Shown here: piece by piece, positions 11,032 to 23,595 of the stretch
How positions within the stretch are numbered: position 1 is the stretch's first letter
How the letters are laid out: every line of letters starts with the position of its first letter
Assembly (NCBI GenBank): GCA_020744425.1
Contig: JAGMUV010000006.1
Coordinates: 682,001 to 746,000 of the forward strand
Direction: 5' to 3'
Length of the DNA stretch: 64,000 bases
Source of the DNA: Dactylonectria macrodidyma
Taxonomy: Eukaryota; Ascomycota; Sordariomycetes; Hypocreales; Nectriaceae
The notes under the pieces: model-generated
Seen by the model: only the letters and a program-made list of their open reading frames with translations
Told to the model about the DNA's origin: nothing
Database searches by the model: none
Position numbers and translations under genes: made by a program

Positions 11032-13850
11032 GGCTCACGGATTGAAGGGTTTGGTGATGTTGTTTTCCTCCGTGTAGGTCTACTGTTGGGTAGTAGCCGT
11101 CTTGTGTGTATGTGAGCGTGAGTGTGTGTGTGTTATATGACAAGCGTGGGACGAGGGGAGGGGAGGTGGTCCAAGTTATACACAAAGATGTTGGGAGGGG
11201 GAAGGGAGAAATGATCGGCAGAGACAGGCCCGGATGGTATCACGGCAGGTCCAGCCAATGAACAATGGATCGCAATGTGCCACGAGACGACTTGCAGTGT
11301 CGTAACCGGATGGCTAAGGGTCCAATTGGATGCTTGTTGTCTTATCCCAGCTTGTTCGTTCGGGTTGCAGTCCAATCCCGCGTCCGTGATTTTATATCTC
11401 TTTTTCCCATTCTGCTCTCCCCACCAACTTCAAAACCCCCCAAGGGCTAAGCGTCACCATTGTTCGTTCAAACGTCTCCCCAACGCGGGTCTCTCCTCCG
11501 CAGTTCGACAACGCCAGAGGTCCCTTTCCCGACGGCCCAATCAGCCTCGAGAACGCAGGCAAAGATGCCTCGGGTGGCGGTCGAGACTACTACTCTTGGC
11601 CTCTTGACAGGCTCGCTGTTTCTTCCTCCTTCGTCGAAACGCCCCCCTTTCTCCTCTTCCTAACCCCCCCCCCCCCCCCAGCGAAAGGCGGAGGCCGCAG
11701 TTGGCCGGCGGGGCAAGCATCATGACTAGGTCTCCGCCCCCGCAAGATCTGCCGCCCACGGACTAAAGGCGAGCAGCTCCACACAGGTAAATTCCGGGGT
11801 TCATCGTCCGACTTGCGGGGTAGGCTGGGGAAGGCCGGACTGCTTGCTTGGCATTGGCCGGAGATGTGCCTGCTTTGGGGTGAGTCGCGATGGAGGGAAG
11901 GGGGGGAAGTTGGGAGGGTTGGGTGGGAGATTTGTGGCTTCGTGAACGCTTGGCTTCGCTGTTGTTGTAAATGAAGGATGTTCGCCAAGACGAGGCCTCA
12001 GCTTGCAGCACTCGGGAGTGTGGTTCTCAAGCAGCTAGCTGGATAGGAAGAGAAGAAGACAAAAAAGCCAGCATCGTCTCGTCCGGCCTCCCTCCATCAG
12101 CAGACGGCCGTCATAGGTGTCGTATCATCGGAGGGGCGTCTCCAACAAAGAGGAGCCCCTTCCAGGGAACCTGCGTGACACATCATGGACTTCTCGCCGG
12201 CAGTGGACCTAGCCCTAGGCGGTGGGGATTCCTGATACCACGTAGGGCCGACGAGATTTGATCTGCTGGGCGACCACGGACAGTGCCACAGAGCGAGCAG
12301 TATCCAGATGCCCGGGTTACGCAAGGCCACATGCGCAAGCGAGCGATCTCAGGCCATGGAGATTGAGATTGGGTGACAAAACAAACCGCCTACGAGATGG
12401 CACACCTCATGCTTGGCTTGAAGCGGCATTTGGTCTGTGGGCTGTAAGTTGTCACTTCGTACTGTAGGTAAATTACCTTAGTCAGTCATCGATATTTGCA
12501 TGGATCGGCGGGTGCGTCAACGCTATCGATATTAGGTTGTTTCCCACACCCATTTCTACTCCCATGCAGGCGATATGCCCGGCGTACAGTTGTATTGAGT
12601 GTATGGTGCATGATCTGGGCCTGCTTGCTTGCTTGCTGTTCGTATTCCACAACTCCTTTTGACAGGTTTCAACGGGGGGAAGCCAAGAGGATGGCCTGGT
12701 CGAGTTTCGAGCCTCATTCTCCAGTTTCATCCTTCATCCCTCATCCTGTCATCCCTCTTCAACCCCGTTGAAGAATAACACACCGACTTCCGATTCTCAA
12801 CCCAAAATATCCCCCTTTCCCCTCGCACAGACTCACACACACCCCTCTCCGCACGACGACACCCTCTTTCTTCGAGCCCGCCCACCCTTCGCCGCCCCCG
12901 CACGCTGGGCTCATCTCCCGGGTGCCCTCCACCAATGACACGCCGTAGAGCGACCGTGGATGCCGAGGCTCGCGGCTAGTCGTGGCCACAATCCCTGCTT
13001 TCCATCAACTGCCCTTCCCAAGCCTTCTTTTGTTGGCGTCAGCCAAGTTAGGGCTTCTCAGGGCTCTCAGGCTCATCTGATGCTGTGGCGCCCCGGATCG
13101 TCGTCGTGCGGCGCGCGCTAAGAATAGGGTTGCAAAGGCCTAGGCCGACAGGGTCAGAAGCATAATCCTATGGTTGTCCAGCTCAGCCGCCGCCAGAGCC
13201 AGATGCAAGATGCTTTTCGGGACAATTCCCTAATACATTCTAGCCGGTGTGCGTCGACGTCGACGTTGACGCGCGCCGTTGTCTTACTGCGTGCAGGTCA
13301 TGCATCTCGCCAGTACATAGAGATAGACTCGTCGCTCGGGCAGCTGATGAGTAGACTATACACACACCTGTAACAGTCCAAGCCTTGAGTCGAGTGGAAA
13401 TGATCAATTCAAACCAAGTCTTCGGGCTCCTTCCGATGCGCCCCTTCAAGCCATCTTCTTGGCATCTTCTCTAGGGCATCCTTCTTCAGGTATCTTTTCC
13501 TCCTTCAGCCACCCATCTTCCTTCATCCATCTCCCCACAACTACACCTCGTTTCCATTCGGATACAGACCGAATCAATTGCCTCTTGCCTCCATTTCATG
13601 TCTTCGTGCCTCGGTGATTCTCATGTGAAAATCCCAAATCAAACACCCAAAACAACACCAACACAGCCCTGGTCAGTGCAATGCATCATACCTGATGCCC
13701 AACCCAATTCCTATCTATCGTTTCCAACACGCCGAGTTAAGCTAACCTTGCGAGCCCTTCCGATGTCGATGCAACGGCGAAAGTAGCCGTGAGTGCAGAA
13801 TGCTCCTCGCCCCCAACAACTCCTCGTCTTGTCCATGACTCCTCGACAAA
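11032..13850. other. Intergenic region, no gene seen
   Basis: Promoter side of the MFS permease, with a GT-rich run at 11100-11135, and downstream sequence of the acyltransferase. A C homopolymer lies at about 11666-11681 and a CTTG repeat at about 12624-12640. Open frames here are short and biased. Confidence 0.5.
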
Positions 13851-15280
13851 TCATAGACCCAACGCCGTCGTCACTGAGACAAATGACTTCTTAATGTTAT
13901 GCCAAATCAAAAAAATCGTACCCGGGATACTAAAGACCTGAAGAATCTCCCAGGGCTGTCGTGTCCGAACCTGAGTCTCAACAAAGTCGACCTTCCCGGC
14001 CATGGCAGGGAAGCGGCCGTTGTTCATAAACTCCTCCATCAACGCATCCTTCAGATACCACTGCTCGCGCAGCCACAGATCAAACGCCTTCTGGTCATCG
14101 AGCGGGATCTCAGAGATTCGGAAGCGGCGCCAATAAAAGTTGACCGATTTCGGGGGTCGACCTTGGAAGTAGGTGCTATTGAGACCAAAATATTGCTCGC
14201 CATACTTGCCTCGGCTGTGTTCCTTGGTCAGCATAGGGCACTACATCAACGGAGCACAGGATGCTTACGGTATTCCCTCGTATGCTACTGTGCAATCATA
14301 AATGTACTCGACAGTGGCCTTGAGCTCGTTCAGACAGAAGAACATGCCAGTGCTTCGGGGCAGCATGACGTGCTCGGGATCCTTCAGGCCATTCTTCTCA
14401 GCCCAGGCGGCCGATTTTCTCCGCCCATTGCCGGAAAGGTTGGTGCCTTCAGGGAACAGCAACAACCACATGGGGTCAAAGTAGGCTTGCCCTCTAGGGT
14501 CAACCTTGCGTTGGCTAAGCTTATTCAGGCGGTATGCCAACCGAGGTTGGTCTGTGGCCATCTTCCTTGACATGAAGATGAATCCAAAGAAACGCATCGC
14601 CCAGCCGAGAAGGGGCACCCTTCCCAGTGACTCTTTAAGGATGATGTAAATGTGGCCGTGTGTCCCCGGAGAGTTCGCATAAGCAACCCACCAGAGGTAC
14701 AGCCAGTCAGTGTAGATCTACGAAAGCGTGAGCACGTTGTCGCAACTGTTTTGTGTCAGAGCCATCACATCTGCGTACCTGGTGGTTGGCGATCAACACT
14801 ATGCGCTCCGGAAAGTCAAATTGTACTCCGCCATCAGGTGTAGCCTTGATCTGTCCGCATACCGTCTCATCACCGCTGATTCTAATCGGTGTCGGGCCCC
14901 AAATTCGTGTCATTACGGCGATCGTTAAGGCAAAGGAGCGCTTCGTCATGGCCATGTAGGCATAGAACCACTCGCGGTTGACAAAGTACAGTGGGCCTCC
15001 GATGATCTGAGTAAAATGTATACTTTCAAAATCAATAATCAGCCTCTGTACGGATGAAATGTTCTTGGGGCAGGCGAGAGAGCGATATCACATACATTAA
15101 GCACACGGACGTGAAGTATATGCCAAATGTGGCCCCTCGCACGATCTGCATAAACAGGCCATATCCCTGTTTTCCAGAGGGATGGTAGTCCTTGGGAGTA
15201 TTTCTCGCTGTATCGAGCTTCTCGTTCGTGATGGTCAACCCGACGGACAAATCCGGACCGGGAATGGAATCGGTGGCCAT
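13851..15280 (-). CDS. HX4D glycerolipid acyltransferase (LPLAT superfamily, Cst26/Vps66-like)
   Basis: Four exons (15280-15096, 15022-14779, 14717-14269, 14214-13851) encode 413 residues, with introns of 73, 61 and 54 bp. The catalytic NHQIYTDW motif (His142, Asp147, HX4D) is rebuilt exactly at the second splice junction, and FPEGT (231-235) is the acyl-acceptor binding motif. A hydrophobic N-terminal segment (about 40-70) and one near the C-terminus suggest an ER membrane protein. The family transfers acyl chains to lysophospholipids or lysophosphatidic acid; the fungal Cst26/Psi1 and Vps66 proteins are the nearest type I recognise. For intron 1 the acceptor at 15023 was chosen because it restores IIHFTQIIGGPLYF. 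The alternative acceptor 14 bp downstream breaks the frame. The gene is divergent from the NAD kinase. Confidence 0.9.
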
Positions 15281-16350
15281 GGTGGGCAACAGTGTTGTAC
15301 GTCTGGTGGTGTCCTAGCCGTGGCAGCCACAGAGGCAAACGAAGGGATCAGGAGTGCGACCTGTGCGCTTCTCCAAGATGGGGACTGCGTTGAGATATAC
15401 CGCAGAGGTTCCAGCCACGGAGCTTCCAGGCATCCGCAAGATGGGGTTCGAGCAAGGCAAAGACGAAATGTCAAGTGATCCACGTGGTCCAACGGGACGA
15501 GGACAAGGCTGATGACAAGTGCCACCGGATTCCAGCCACTCGTGGCAGTAATGAGTTTAGGGCGAGGCCAGCAAAGTCAACTGCCGGGCCTAAAGGTAAA
15601 TAGGAACCTGGGATTGGATCTGGAGTTGAGAAGGACGAGGTGAGCGAGACATGGCGCACATGACGCGGGCGATGATGCGTGGGACTCGGAGCTGACTTGG
15701 GGCTGGACTGCCTAGCTTCGGGCTTCAGGTAGGCTCACTTACGTGCTTGAATCGTAGCTGACTTGTGACATCAGGCAGGCGGATGGCCCGGGAGACCCTA
15801 TGACGCGCCATAAAAGACGGGGTTTGTGAGATGCCGATGCCGACAGACCAATGAGAACGCTTGCAAATGGCCTGTTTCTCGATCTGCCCATTCAAGCCTT
15901 CTTACCCTGGAGCCGAGCAACATGCAAGCCTAGGATCGCTTCATCAATCTTGGCGTGGCATGCGCATGCCAAAATCGTCAGCCCAGTCCATCATCGCATG
16001 GCAGACGCCGTGTAGACACGTTGCACTTTTTAAAAGCCTGTCCACAATGGGTAATCAAGGCAATAATCTTCCCTTCTTCCACAATCCCATCTCCATCTGA
16101 GGGTTTCCAGCCCACTACCTTAGACTTCCCCACAATCCTACCCACCTACCCCCCTTTGAAGCCAGAAGCGGAAGGCGGTCTAGATCAGCTCACCTTGATC
16201 CGTCCATAACCGCCATTCTGCCACTCTTTAACTCATCAAGCACCTCTAGCTTCTTTGCATCTTCCAAAAATCCACCCAAGAATTCTAGACCCCCACCGGC
16301 TGTAAAGCCTTTCTTATGCGACATCATGATCTCGTCGCTCACCTTCCACC
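15281..16350. other. Divergent promoter region between acyltransferase and NAD kinase
   Basis: About 1.07 kb between two divergently transcribed genes. The half nearest the NAD kinase is C/T-rich on its sense strand (16070-16300), consistent with a fungal transcription-start region. No gene is seen. Confidence 0.5.
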
Positions 16351-17757
16351 ATGCTTAAACGGACTTTTATTAGAGGGCTGGCCCTTGCCGAGCCCGCCCT
16401 GCTGCGACGGCCGTCTCCGTGGCTTCTCCGGCCGGCATTGGTTCCATCGCCAGCCCGCTTTCTCTCCACAACCCGCCCAGTACGTCTGGCTGAAGTGCGG
16501 AGTGTTGCAGAGCTTCCTGAGCGGACGAGCCCCCGATACCTGCGAGGCACAAAGCCTGGGTCTTCTCTCCTGTCGCTGAACTGGCCGCGCCCACCTCAAA
16601 ACCTCCTCATGATCCAGAAGCTCTATTCGGCGCCCGTCGTCGAAGCCGTCGTCAAGTTTTCCAAGCATATCCACAACGAATACCCTGACGTAAACCTCGT
16701 CTTCGAGCCCAATATCGCTTTAACTCTCAAGGAACGTTTGGACTTTCCCATATTTGCATCTGACGACCGGACCAGTATTGCGAATAAGATTGACGTCATT
16801 GCTACATTTGGCGGCGACGGTACAGTGCTACGAGCTGCAAGTCTCTTTAAACTCCATGGATCAGTGCCCCCCATTCTGTCGTTCAGCATGGGGACTCTGG
16901 GGTTCTTGGGTGAATGGGACTTTGGAGAGCACAAGAAGGCATGGCGAGAGATGTACATGAGCGGCAGTGATGTGGCCATGCGTAATGCTGCATTCCCGCG
17001 GGGGCCCAGAGACGAGCAGGCGATCGAAACGTATGCGGGCTGGGAGCGCATGGACGGCAAGAGTCTTGGGGTTCAGAGGGCCTCCAAGGTGTTGCTGCGG
17101 CACCGCATCAAGGCAGACGTCTTTGACCCCACGGGGACAAACATCAACAACTGGCTCTCGGACACTCTGTCAAGCGATGCGCAGTCAGAGGCGAAGCCGA
17201 TTGCAGGGACCAAGGAACCCTCGCCATCGTTGCGGGCCATAAACGAGATCTCTGTGCACCGCGGGTCTCACCCGCACCTTGCTATTATCGACATTTACCA
17301 AAACGGCCACTTCTTGACTGAGACGACGGCTGATGGCATTCTGATCAGCACGCCGACAGGTTCGACGGCGTACAGCCTTAGCGCAGGCGGTCCGATTGTG
17401 CATCCGCTTGTCAAGGCACTCCTCATCACACCCATCAGCCCGTGCAGCCTCAGCTTTCGGTCGCTGGTGCTGCCGCTGGGCACCAAGGTCATTCTGCGGA
17501 TGAGCACCAAGAATCGGGGCCGGGAGCTGGACCTGAGTATCGACGGCAAACGGTGCGCCGGAGTCTCGCCCGGAACGGAGATCCGGGTGGAGGGTGAGTT
17601 TGTGGGCCGAGCGGGTCCCGGAGAGGAGTGGCACGGCGGAGTGCCGTGCGTGATCCGGACCGAGGACGACGACCCGTGGGTGGGCGGGCTGACGGGGCTG
17701 CTCAAGTTTAACCACCCGTTTGGGCGGGAGCCGGCAGGGGATGAGTTTTCCGATTAG
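16351..17757 (+). CDS. Mitochondrial NAD(H) kinase (Pos5-like)
   Basis: A single-exon frame of 468 residues. The N-terminus (about 1-50) is rich in Arg, Leu, Ser and Pro and lacks acidic residues until about residue 14, as expected for a mitochondrial targeting peptide. The NAD-kinase core has GGDGT (154-158), the conserved NEISVHRG segment and PTGSTAYSLSAGG (from 335), which binds nucleotide. The enzyme phosphorylates NADH/NAD+ to NADPH/NADP+, and in yeast Pos5 supplies mitochondrial NADPH. The acidic insertion found in cytosolic Utr1-type enzymes is not obvious, favouring a Pos5 assignment. The absence of introns contrasts with its neighbours. The start is the first in-frame ATG after a pyrimidine-rich leader. 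Confidence 0.93.
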   Translation: MLKRTFIRGLALAEPALLRRPSPWLLRPALVPSPARFLSTTRPVRLAEVRSVAELPERTSPRYLRGTKPGSSLLSLNWPRPPQNLLMIQKLYSAPVVEAVVKFSKHIHNEYPDVNLVFEPNIALTLKERLDFPIFASDDRTSIANKIDVIATFGGDGTVLRAASLFKLHGSVPPILSFSMGTLGFLGEWDFGEHKKAWREMYMSGSDVAMRNAAFPRGPRDEQAIETYAGWERMDGKSLGVQRASKVLLRHRIKADVFDPTGTNINNWLSDTLSSDAQSEAKPIAGTKEPSPSLRAINEISVHRGSHPHLAIIDIYQNGHFLTETTADGILISTPTGSTAYSLSAGGPIVHPLVKALLITPISPCSLSFRSLVLPLGTKVILRMSTKNRGRELDLSIDGKRCAGVSPGTEIRVEGEFVGRAGPGEEWHGGVPCVIRTEDDDPWVGGLTGLLKFNHPFGREPAGDEFSD

Positions 17758-20635
17758 GAGAGGAGAGCGGGATACTGCTTGCCCGGATTATTGTAGACTC
17801 ATTTGATACCCGTCCTCTTTTTTCGGTTCCTGGCCATTGTATACAACAGTAATGAATGTATAGCAGCGCAGCAGCGGTAAACAAGCATCAACACCACGAT
17901 GGCAATGTTAACGATGACAACGACACCATGTCGAAACTTTGAAAGGTGCAGTTACTAGTCTCATGCATCGATCTGGGCTTCACTTCAAGCGGTCAGCGTT
18001 AACGGGGATGGGGACAGACGCATGGTGGAAAGCGGATGCATCGGCGTCTAGAACCTAGAGGTTTTGGCTTTTGGCAGGGGCTATGCCCAACTGTTCTTCT
18101 CTTATGCGCGCTCTTCTCGTATATCTAGCGTACGGATTGGACAGAGGCCGGTCCACGTATGTTGCATCAGCAACGATAACCTTACACTCAGGGTACAGTA
18201 AGCATGAGCTGCGAAACCCCCATTTTGTGGAGGTTTCTACAGTCGCTATGGAACCACTGGAGGCCTGTGAGAGCGACATGGAAGGGAAGAAAGGATTCCA
18301 CAACATGGCGCTGAGCTGACAGGCACGAATCCCATGTGAGCTGCGGGCTGACAACTGGGCAGTGCAGCGACAGGATTGCCAGAGCGGGCAAGCACCGAAA
18401 CGAAGCAGCCAGTGATGCTGCTAGTTGGCTACCAGTAGCGGGTGGAATCTCTTGGTGCCAAGGCCGAATGTCTGGGAGAGAGGGATACACGGAACGGAAG
18501 CGGTGGGAAGATAGCTATCTGTGAATGCACATGCTGAAAGTGTGCATGATCATCGTCACAGCTTGCTCTATCCCCGATTATACTTTTGGCGGTTCTTTTC
18601 TCGACAACCTTGAGAATGCCAAGTGACCTAGAGGGGGAGAATGTTGCGAACGCCGGGTGTTCAACCCGTTGGTCCAACCCGCAACTCTTTGCCAAACCTG
18701 CAAACCTGCAAACCTGCAACTGTAGGGAAGCACGGAAAACACCATTCAGTTCATGTTACAGCGAACGGAAACGATACAACAACGGCCAAGCAATGCCCGC
18801 TGGTTGGCCCGATGGATCCCGCGCATCAAACAAACCAAACGTCGCATCTCGTCGACCGAAGGAGCAGAGGCCGTTTTTGCCGTCTTGGCGTTCGCTGGGC
18901 TGGGGGGGACTTTTTTCTTTCTCATCCACCTTTTTTTTTCGCCAAGGGGCCGAGGATGGGGGGCTGAGGTCCGGGGGGGGCTGCTGACCTGGCGAACAAG
19001 ACAATTCTGCGACACGAGCGTCTTGGCTGTCGTGACCTTTCTTGTCGATTGGTTTCTTTTCTTTTTTTTCCCTTTACCTTTTTCCTTAGGTTGCTTGGCG
19101 CGTGGTGAGGTGTCAAGTAGTCTTGGCACAATGCTCGTATTTCTCTCGCGCGGTGTTCTGTCTCTGAGGAAGTTTGTTGTCGATGAGCCTGAAAATACGA
19201 AGTAAAAGGACATTGCTTGGCGGGTGGTCTGTGTGCCTACTAAGGAATCTGATTTCCATGGCAGCTCGAGTGAGGTCATTTCCATTTCTCAGAGCGACAG
19301 AGAAAGAGAGTGGAGTGGCAGCAAATGGGACCTCCAAGCCGCGTCCCCCAGCGTAACCTCGGAGGATTAGATGCTTCAGGAGCCGTGCAGGGGACTCTTT
19401 TGGACGTTTCACTGGTCGTGAAGGTGTCTGAGAAGGGCAGTCGTTCTGTCAATCCAGCCGCCCCAGCACATTCTGTCGCGGTCCAGTGGTGGGCTGGATG
19501 TGATGGGCGATATCGATCGTCACACTCGCCATTTCCGGCGGCGTGGGGTGACAGAAAAATACCACGCACCAAGAACATCAACTTACTCTGATGTTTGAGC
19601 ATTAATAAGTAAATTTAATCTATTAAGATAATCTATAGCTTAATTTAGTCCACCTCAGGATCTTTTTTGTATGTATTTTATTTTCTGGTTCGGTACTAAC
19701 ATAGCTCTTACTTCGTACAATGGGTAGCGGCTAGCTGTCAGGCTCTGTGCCCACTGCCCTGTGCCTTGCTCATTGCGCCTTGTCACAGCTGACCTGACCT
19801 GACCTCACTCTGGGCCCCATTGTCTGCTGCGCGTCTGCTGCCGCGTCTCGTCCTCTGACGGTCCCGTGGTCGTTCAGTTCAGTAAGAGGGTATCCGCGCA
19901 TCCGGTGCGTCGGCGTCCCGGTTGCATGTATTCCTCCGGATGCCCGCTGACCGGTGACGGCGCTACGCGTATTTGCTCATGGCAGGGGGAAGGGATGCGG
20001 TGTTCCTGGGCTGACATTCGACTTGGCAGTGCCCAGCCAGCGCGCCCCCGAAATAAATGAGAGGACCAGAAAAAAGAGAGCGATTGTCAGCGGAGGAGGT
20101 TGATTAATTTAACGGCTCCCACTCTCGCTCGGACGATCCGGTTCTTGCTTCTCGCATCCTTCTCTTCTCCTGGACTTTCTTGAATTCCCATTTCTGATTG
20201 TGATTGATATTGATTTTCTTGCTGGGATTGACACTGGTAGCTGTTGGATCAACCAGACATCTGCCTCTAATTCATTCTTTATTCTTCATTCTCCCCGATT
20301 TGTTGACACTTCCGAAGCCTCCCAGACGGCTTCCTTGCTCTTTATTTCCAGATATTTCCAGATATTGCTCCAGACCTCCAGACCTTGAGCGAGGCACAAG
20401 TAGCACTATCTTTAGTCACAACTGCCGGCAGTCCATCCCATCACGTCGGCCTCGGGTTATATTGGATCTACATTAGCACCGTCCCTCCCGTCTCAGCATC
20501 GGATACCCCGGCCTGCTTCGTTAGAGTTGCCTCACCACCCATCGGCGGCCTTGGGGATTGGGCCTTTTTCTTCGTCTCTTTCCCCATCTCCCCCCGCCAT
20601 CACATAGCTCGTCTCCTGCCTCTGCAGTCGCAGTC
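17758..20635. other. Intergenic region with AT-rich patch
   Basis: About 2.9 kb with no supported gene. It contains T and G homopolymer runs (about 18930-18990 and 19055-19085), an AT-rich patch at 19590-19700, and a C/T-rich leader (about 20140-20630) before the phospholipase B start. That leader is probably 5' UTR and core promoter. Confidence 0.5.
19590..19700. other. AT-rich island
   Basis: A sharp drop in GC against GC-rich flanks, with runs such as TTAATAAGTAAATTTAATC and CTTAATTTAG. In filamentous fungi such patches are often remnants of mobile DNA worn down by C-to-T mutation (RIP). No coding or terminal repeat is visible, so the origin is inference. Confidence 0.45.
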
Positions 20636-22889
20636 ATGGCTTCATTATCCAGTAGCCTGACACTCCTGCTGGCTGCCGCGGCCGCTCTCTCTCCCGCTTC
20701 GGCCACGCCCCATTCTGCAGGTATGTTGCCGTGGTCCCCCAAGCTCCGCCCGGAAAGCCGCCCAGCATGAGATGCGATTAGCGGTTTGTCCGCCTGATCC
20801 GCTAGACGTTAAAGAGGTCGCATGCCTGTGGGTTGAGGCTGGATACTGCGATCCTGCGTGGTGGTGTTGGTGCGCATTGGTGCATGTGCACATGATTCCC
20901 GAGAAGCCTGTTTTGACGTCGCCGCAGCCGACCCTCTCTCCAACTCCATTTCCTCGTCCTCGCGCCGATCGACCTCGCAACTCTCCCAGCGCGGAACACC
21001 TCAAGCGCCTTCCGGCTACGTCCCGGCCGACGTCTCATGTCCTAGCACTCGCCCGACGATTCGCAATGGCTCCAGCCTGTCCGACGAAGAGATCGCGTGG
21101 CTACCGAAACGCCGAAACGCGACCATCCCCTACATTCGCACCTTCCTCAAGCGCATGAACATCCCCGACTTCGACAGCGACGCGTACCTCGAGAATGTCG
21201 AGACCAATACCACCGCCCTGCCCAACATTGGTATTGCCATCTCTGGCGGTGGCTACCGCGCCATGCTGTCGGGCGCCGGCGCATTGGCAGCTTGGGATGA
21301 TCGATCAGATGGCAGCCAAAAGGAGGGCAACCTAGGCGGCCTGCTACAGAGCGCGACCTACCTTTCTGGTCTATCTGGCGGCGGCTGGCTCGTTGGCAGT
21401 CTCATGATGAACAATTGGACCTCTGTCCAAGCGAGTGTCAACTACCCCGGCATCTGGCAGCTACAGAACTCCATCTTTGAAGGTACGTGTTGCATGACCG
21501 GAAGGTTGGGATCCTCGAGGCATTGTCCTCGCCCACAGGCGACTCACTAATTGTTGCGCAGGTCCTGAGCAGTACAGCCTGCTTGGCTACTACGACGATG
21601 TCTTCGGCGCCGTCTCCGATAAGAAAGACGCCGGCTACGAACGATCTCTCACCGACTACTGGGGCCGCATGCTATCGTACCAGCTCATCAATGCCACCGA
21701 TGGCGGCCCGGCCTTTACTTGGTCCTCGATTGCCGACGATGAGGGTTTCAAAGCCGGCAACACTCCCATGCCCTTCATCGTTGCCGACGGCCGCAACCCG
21801 AACGAGACGATTATCGCCTTGAACTCGACAGTCTTCGAATTCACCCCCTGGGAGCTTGGCTCTTTCGACCCGACCCTCAGCGGCTTTGTGCCCCTCAAAT
21901 ACGTCGGCTCCGAGTTCGAGAATGGTACCATCCCCAGCGACAAGAGCTGTGTCCGTGGTTTCGATAACGCCGGCTTCGTCATGGGCACCTCTAGCAGTCT
22001 GTTTAACCAGATCATCATGTACCTCGACCAGGACGATAGCATCTACGTCTCCGACGACATCCCCGACTTCGCCATCGACGCCGTCTCGACCATCCTTGAG
22101 AGCATCGGTGACGACAACAACGACATTGCTGACTGGACGCCAAATCCTTTCAAGGGTTACAATGACAATGATAATTACATCGCCGACGATGACCGTCTGA
22201 CACTGGTTGACGGCGGCGAAGATCTCCAAAACGTTCCCTACAACCCCCACATCCGTATTGAGCGCGAAGTCGATGTCGTCTTCTCATTCGACTCGTCGGC
22301 CGACACCGACAGCCTCTGGCCCGACGGCGCCTCGGCCAGAGCCACGTACGAGCGGTCTCTCGAGGACATCTCCGAGGGCTCTTCGTTCCCCGTAGTCCCT
22401 GGCAAGGACACTTTCCTCAACCTCGGCCTCAACACGCGCCCAACCTTTTTCGGTTGCAACGCCACCAATACAACGGAGCCCTCGCCGCTCATCGTCTATA
22501 TCCCCAACTATCCCTACGTCTACGCCTCCAACATCTCTACCTTCCAGATGACCGTCAATGGCTCCGAGCTCTCCGCCATTATCGAGAACGGCTACTCCGT
22601 CGCCACCCAGCTCAACGGCACCCGCGACAGCGACTGGCCCGTCTGCGTCGCCTGCGCCGTGCTCTCGCGCAGTTTTGACCGAACAAACACCACCGTCCCC
22701 GCAAAGTGCCAGGAGTGCTTCAGCAGCTACTGCTGGAATGGTACCCTGGACGAGAGTGAGCCTGAGCCCTACTACCCTGAATTTGTCGGCTCGCCCCTCA
22801 GCATCGAGAGCTTTGCGCACAAGCTCCTGGGCAGCACCATCTCCGCTGCAGCCGTGGCTGTTGTCGTGGGATTTTCTCTGGTTCTATAA
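20636..22889 (+). CDS. plb: Lysophospholipase / phospholipase B, GPI-anchored
   Basis: Exons 20636-20720, 20928-21482 and 21562-22889 give 655 residues; introns are 207 and 79 bp. Residues 1-23 are a signal peptide. The PLA2_B catalytic domain shows ISGGGYRAMLSGAGAL, then YLSGLSGGGW with the nucleophile Ser178, and LVDGGEDLQNVP with the catalytic Asp430. SLTDYWGRML and many N-X-S/T sites are typical of fungal secreted phospholipase B. The C-terminus ends in a hydrophobic Ala/Val stretch after a Cys-rich region (CVACAV, CQECFSSYC), a GPI signal. It would release fatty acids from phospholipids and lysophospholipids at the cell surface. The first intron is longer than the others and was placed to join the signal peptide to ADPLSNS, so its exact ends are slightly less certain. 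Confidence 0.93.
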
Positions 22890-23087
22890 AAGCAATCTAT
22901 TCACTTATTTTTAGAGTATTGTTATCCGCACAGACAACTGTTGTTGATCGCACAGCATTTGTTACCTCACACCGCTCCCCACCGCAGCACCTACCGCAGC
23001 CAGTATTGCACTTACTGCATCATAATTCCTCAAAACTTCCTATATCGCGTTTCTCTTTTCCTGCCGTTACATATATGCATATACTAA

Positions 23088-23332
23088 GGAGATGGATGCC
23101 ATGCTGGATGATCTTGGGGACGACATGACCAGAGGGCATCCATATCCCACCTCTGGCCGAGCGGGTGAGCTCACCCTGGAGGCGATGTTCACGGGAGATC
23201 CCTTGGGCAAGGGCCTTAACACATTTGGGTATAACTTGGCAATCGCTATGGAGATGGATCCCAAGCTAGATGATTTTGAAGACGGCACGACCAGAGGGCA
23301 TTCATATCCTGTTTCTGGCTAAGCGGGCGACC
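23088..23332 (+). pseudogene. Duplicated 3'-end fragment of the membrane-protein gene at 24712-26069, internally repeated
   Basis: The plus strand reads GDPLGKGLNTFGYNLAIA followed by MEMDPKLDDFEDGTTRGHSYP. This matches the last 40 residues of the minus-strand gene ending at 24712 (DPLGRGLNTYGWTLAIA, then KEIDEMLDDFKDGITRVHSY). Within the fragment the block from 23088 recurs at 23250, an in-frame spacing of 162 bp (EMDAMLDDLGDDMTRGHPYP against EMDPKLDDFEDGTTRGHSYP). Similarity extends to the nucleotide level. There is no start region, TM segment or upstream exon, so it is best read as an inverted, truncated gene copy. A short expressed peptide is possible but unsupported. Confidence 0.75.
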
Positions 23333-23595
23333 AGCTTGTAATGGTCTGATGGTGGGAGAGCAGCAGAGCTGTCAAGCTATATGACATAGCTACATAGACA
23401 ATTCCTAGAAGTTCCTGGAAATTCCATAGCTTTACACGTCAAGGCAAATCAAAAACAGACGTTATTGGCACATTCAACAAGAAACGAGTGAATTCTTGGA
23501 TGAAGCGGTCTCTGGCAACTGTGAAGGAGCAAACCCTCACAACTTGCTTCTCTCCACCCATCTCGTCAACTAACACAAGTACCAACCAGCCCCCA
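23333..23595. other. Spacer downstream of the fragment
   Basis: Short spacer between the duplicated fragment and the stop of the small secreted protein. It holds an ATTCCTAGAAGTTCCTGGAA near-palindrome at about 23401. No gene is seen. Confidence 0.4.

Noticed and set aside
15006..15024. Downstream acceptor (CTCAG) for acyltransferase intron 1
   Set aside because: Joining there shifts the frame; the acceptor at 15023 gives IIHFTQIIGGPLYF and a continuous 413-residue protein.
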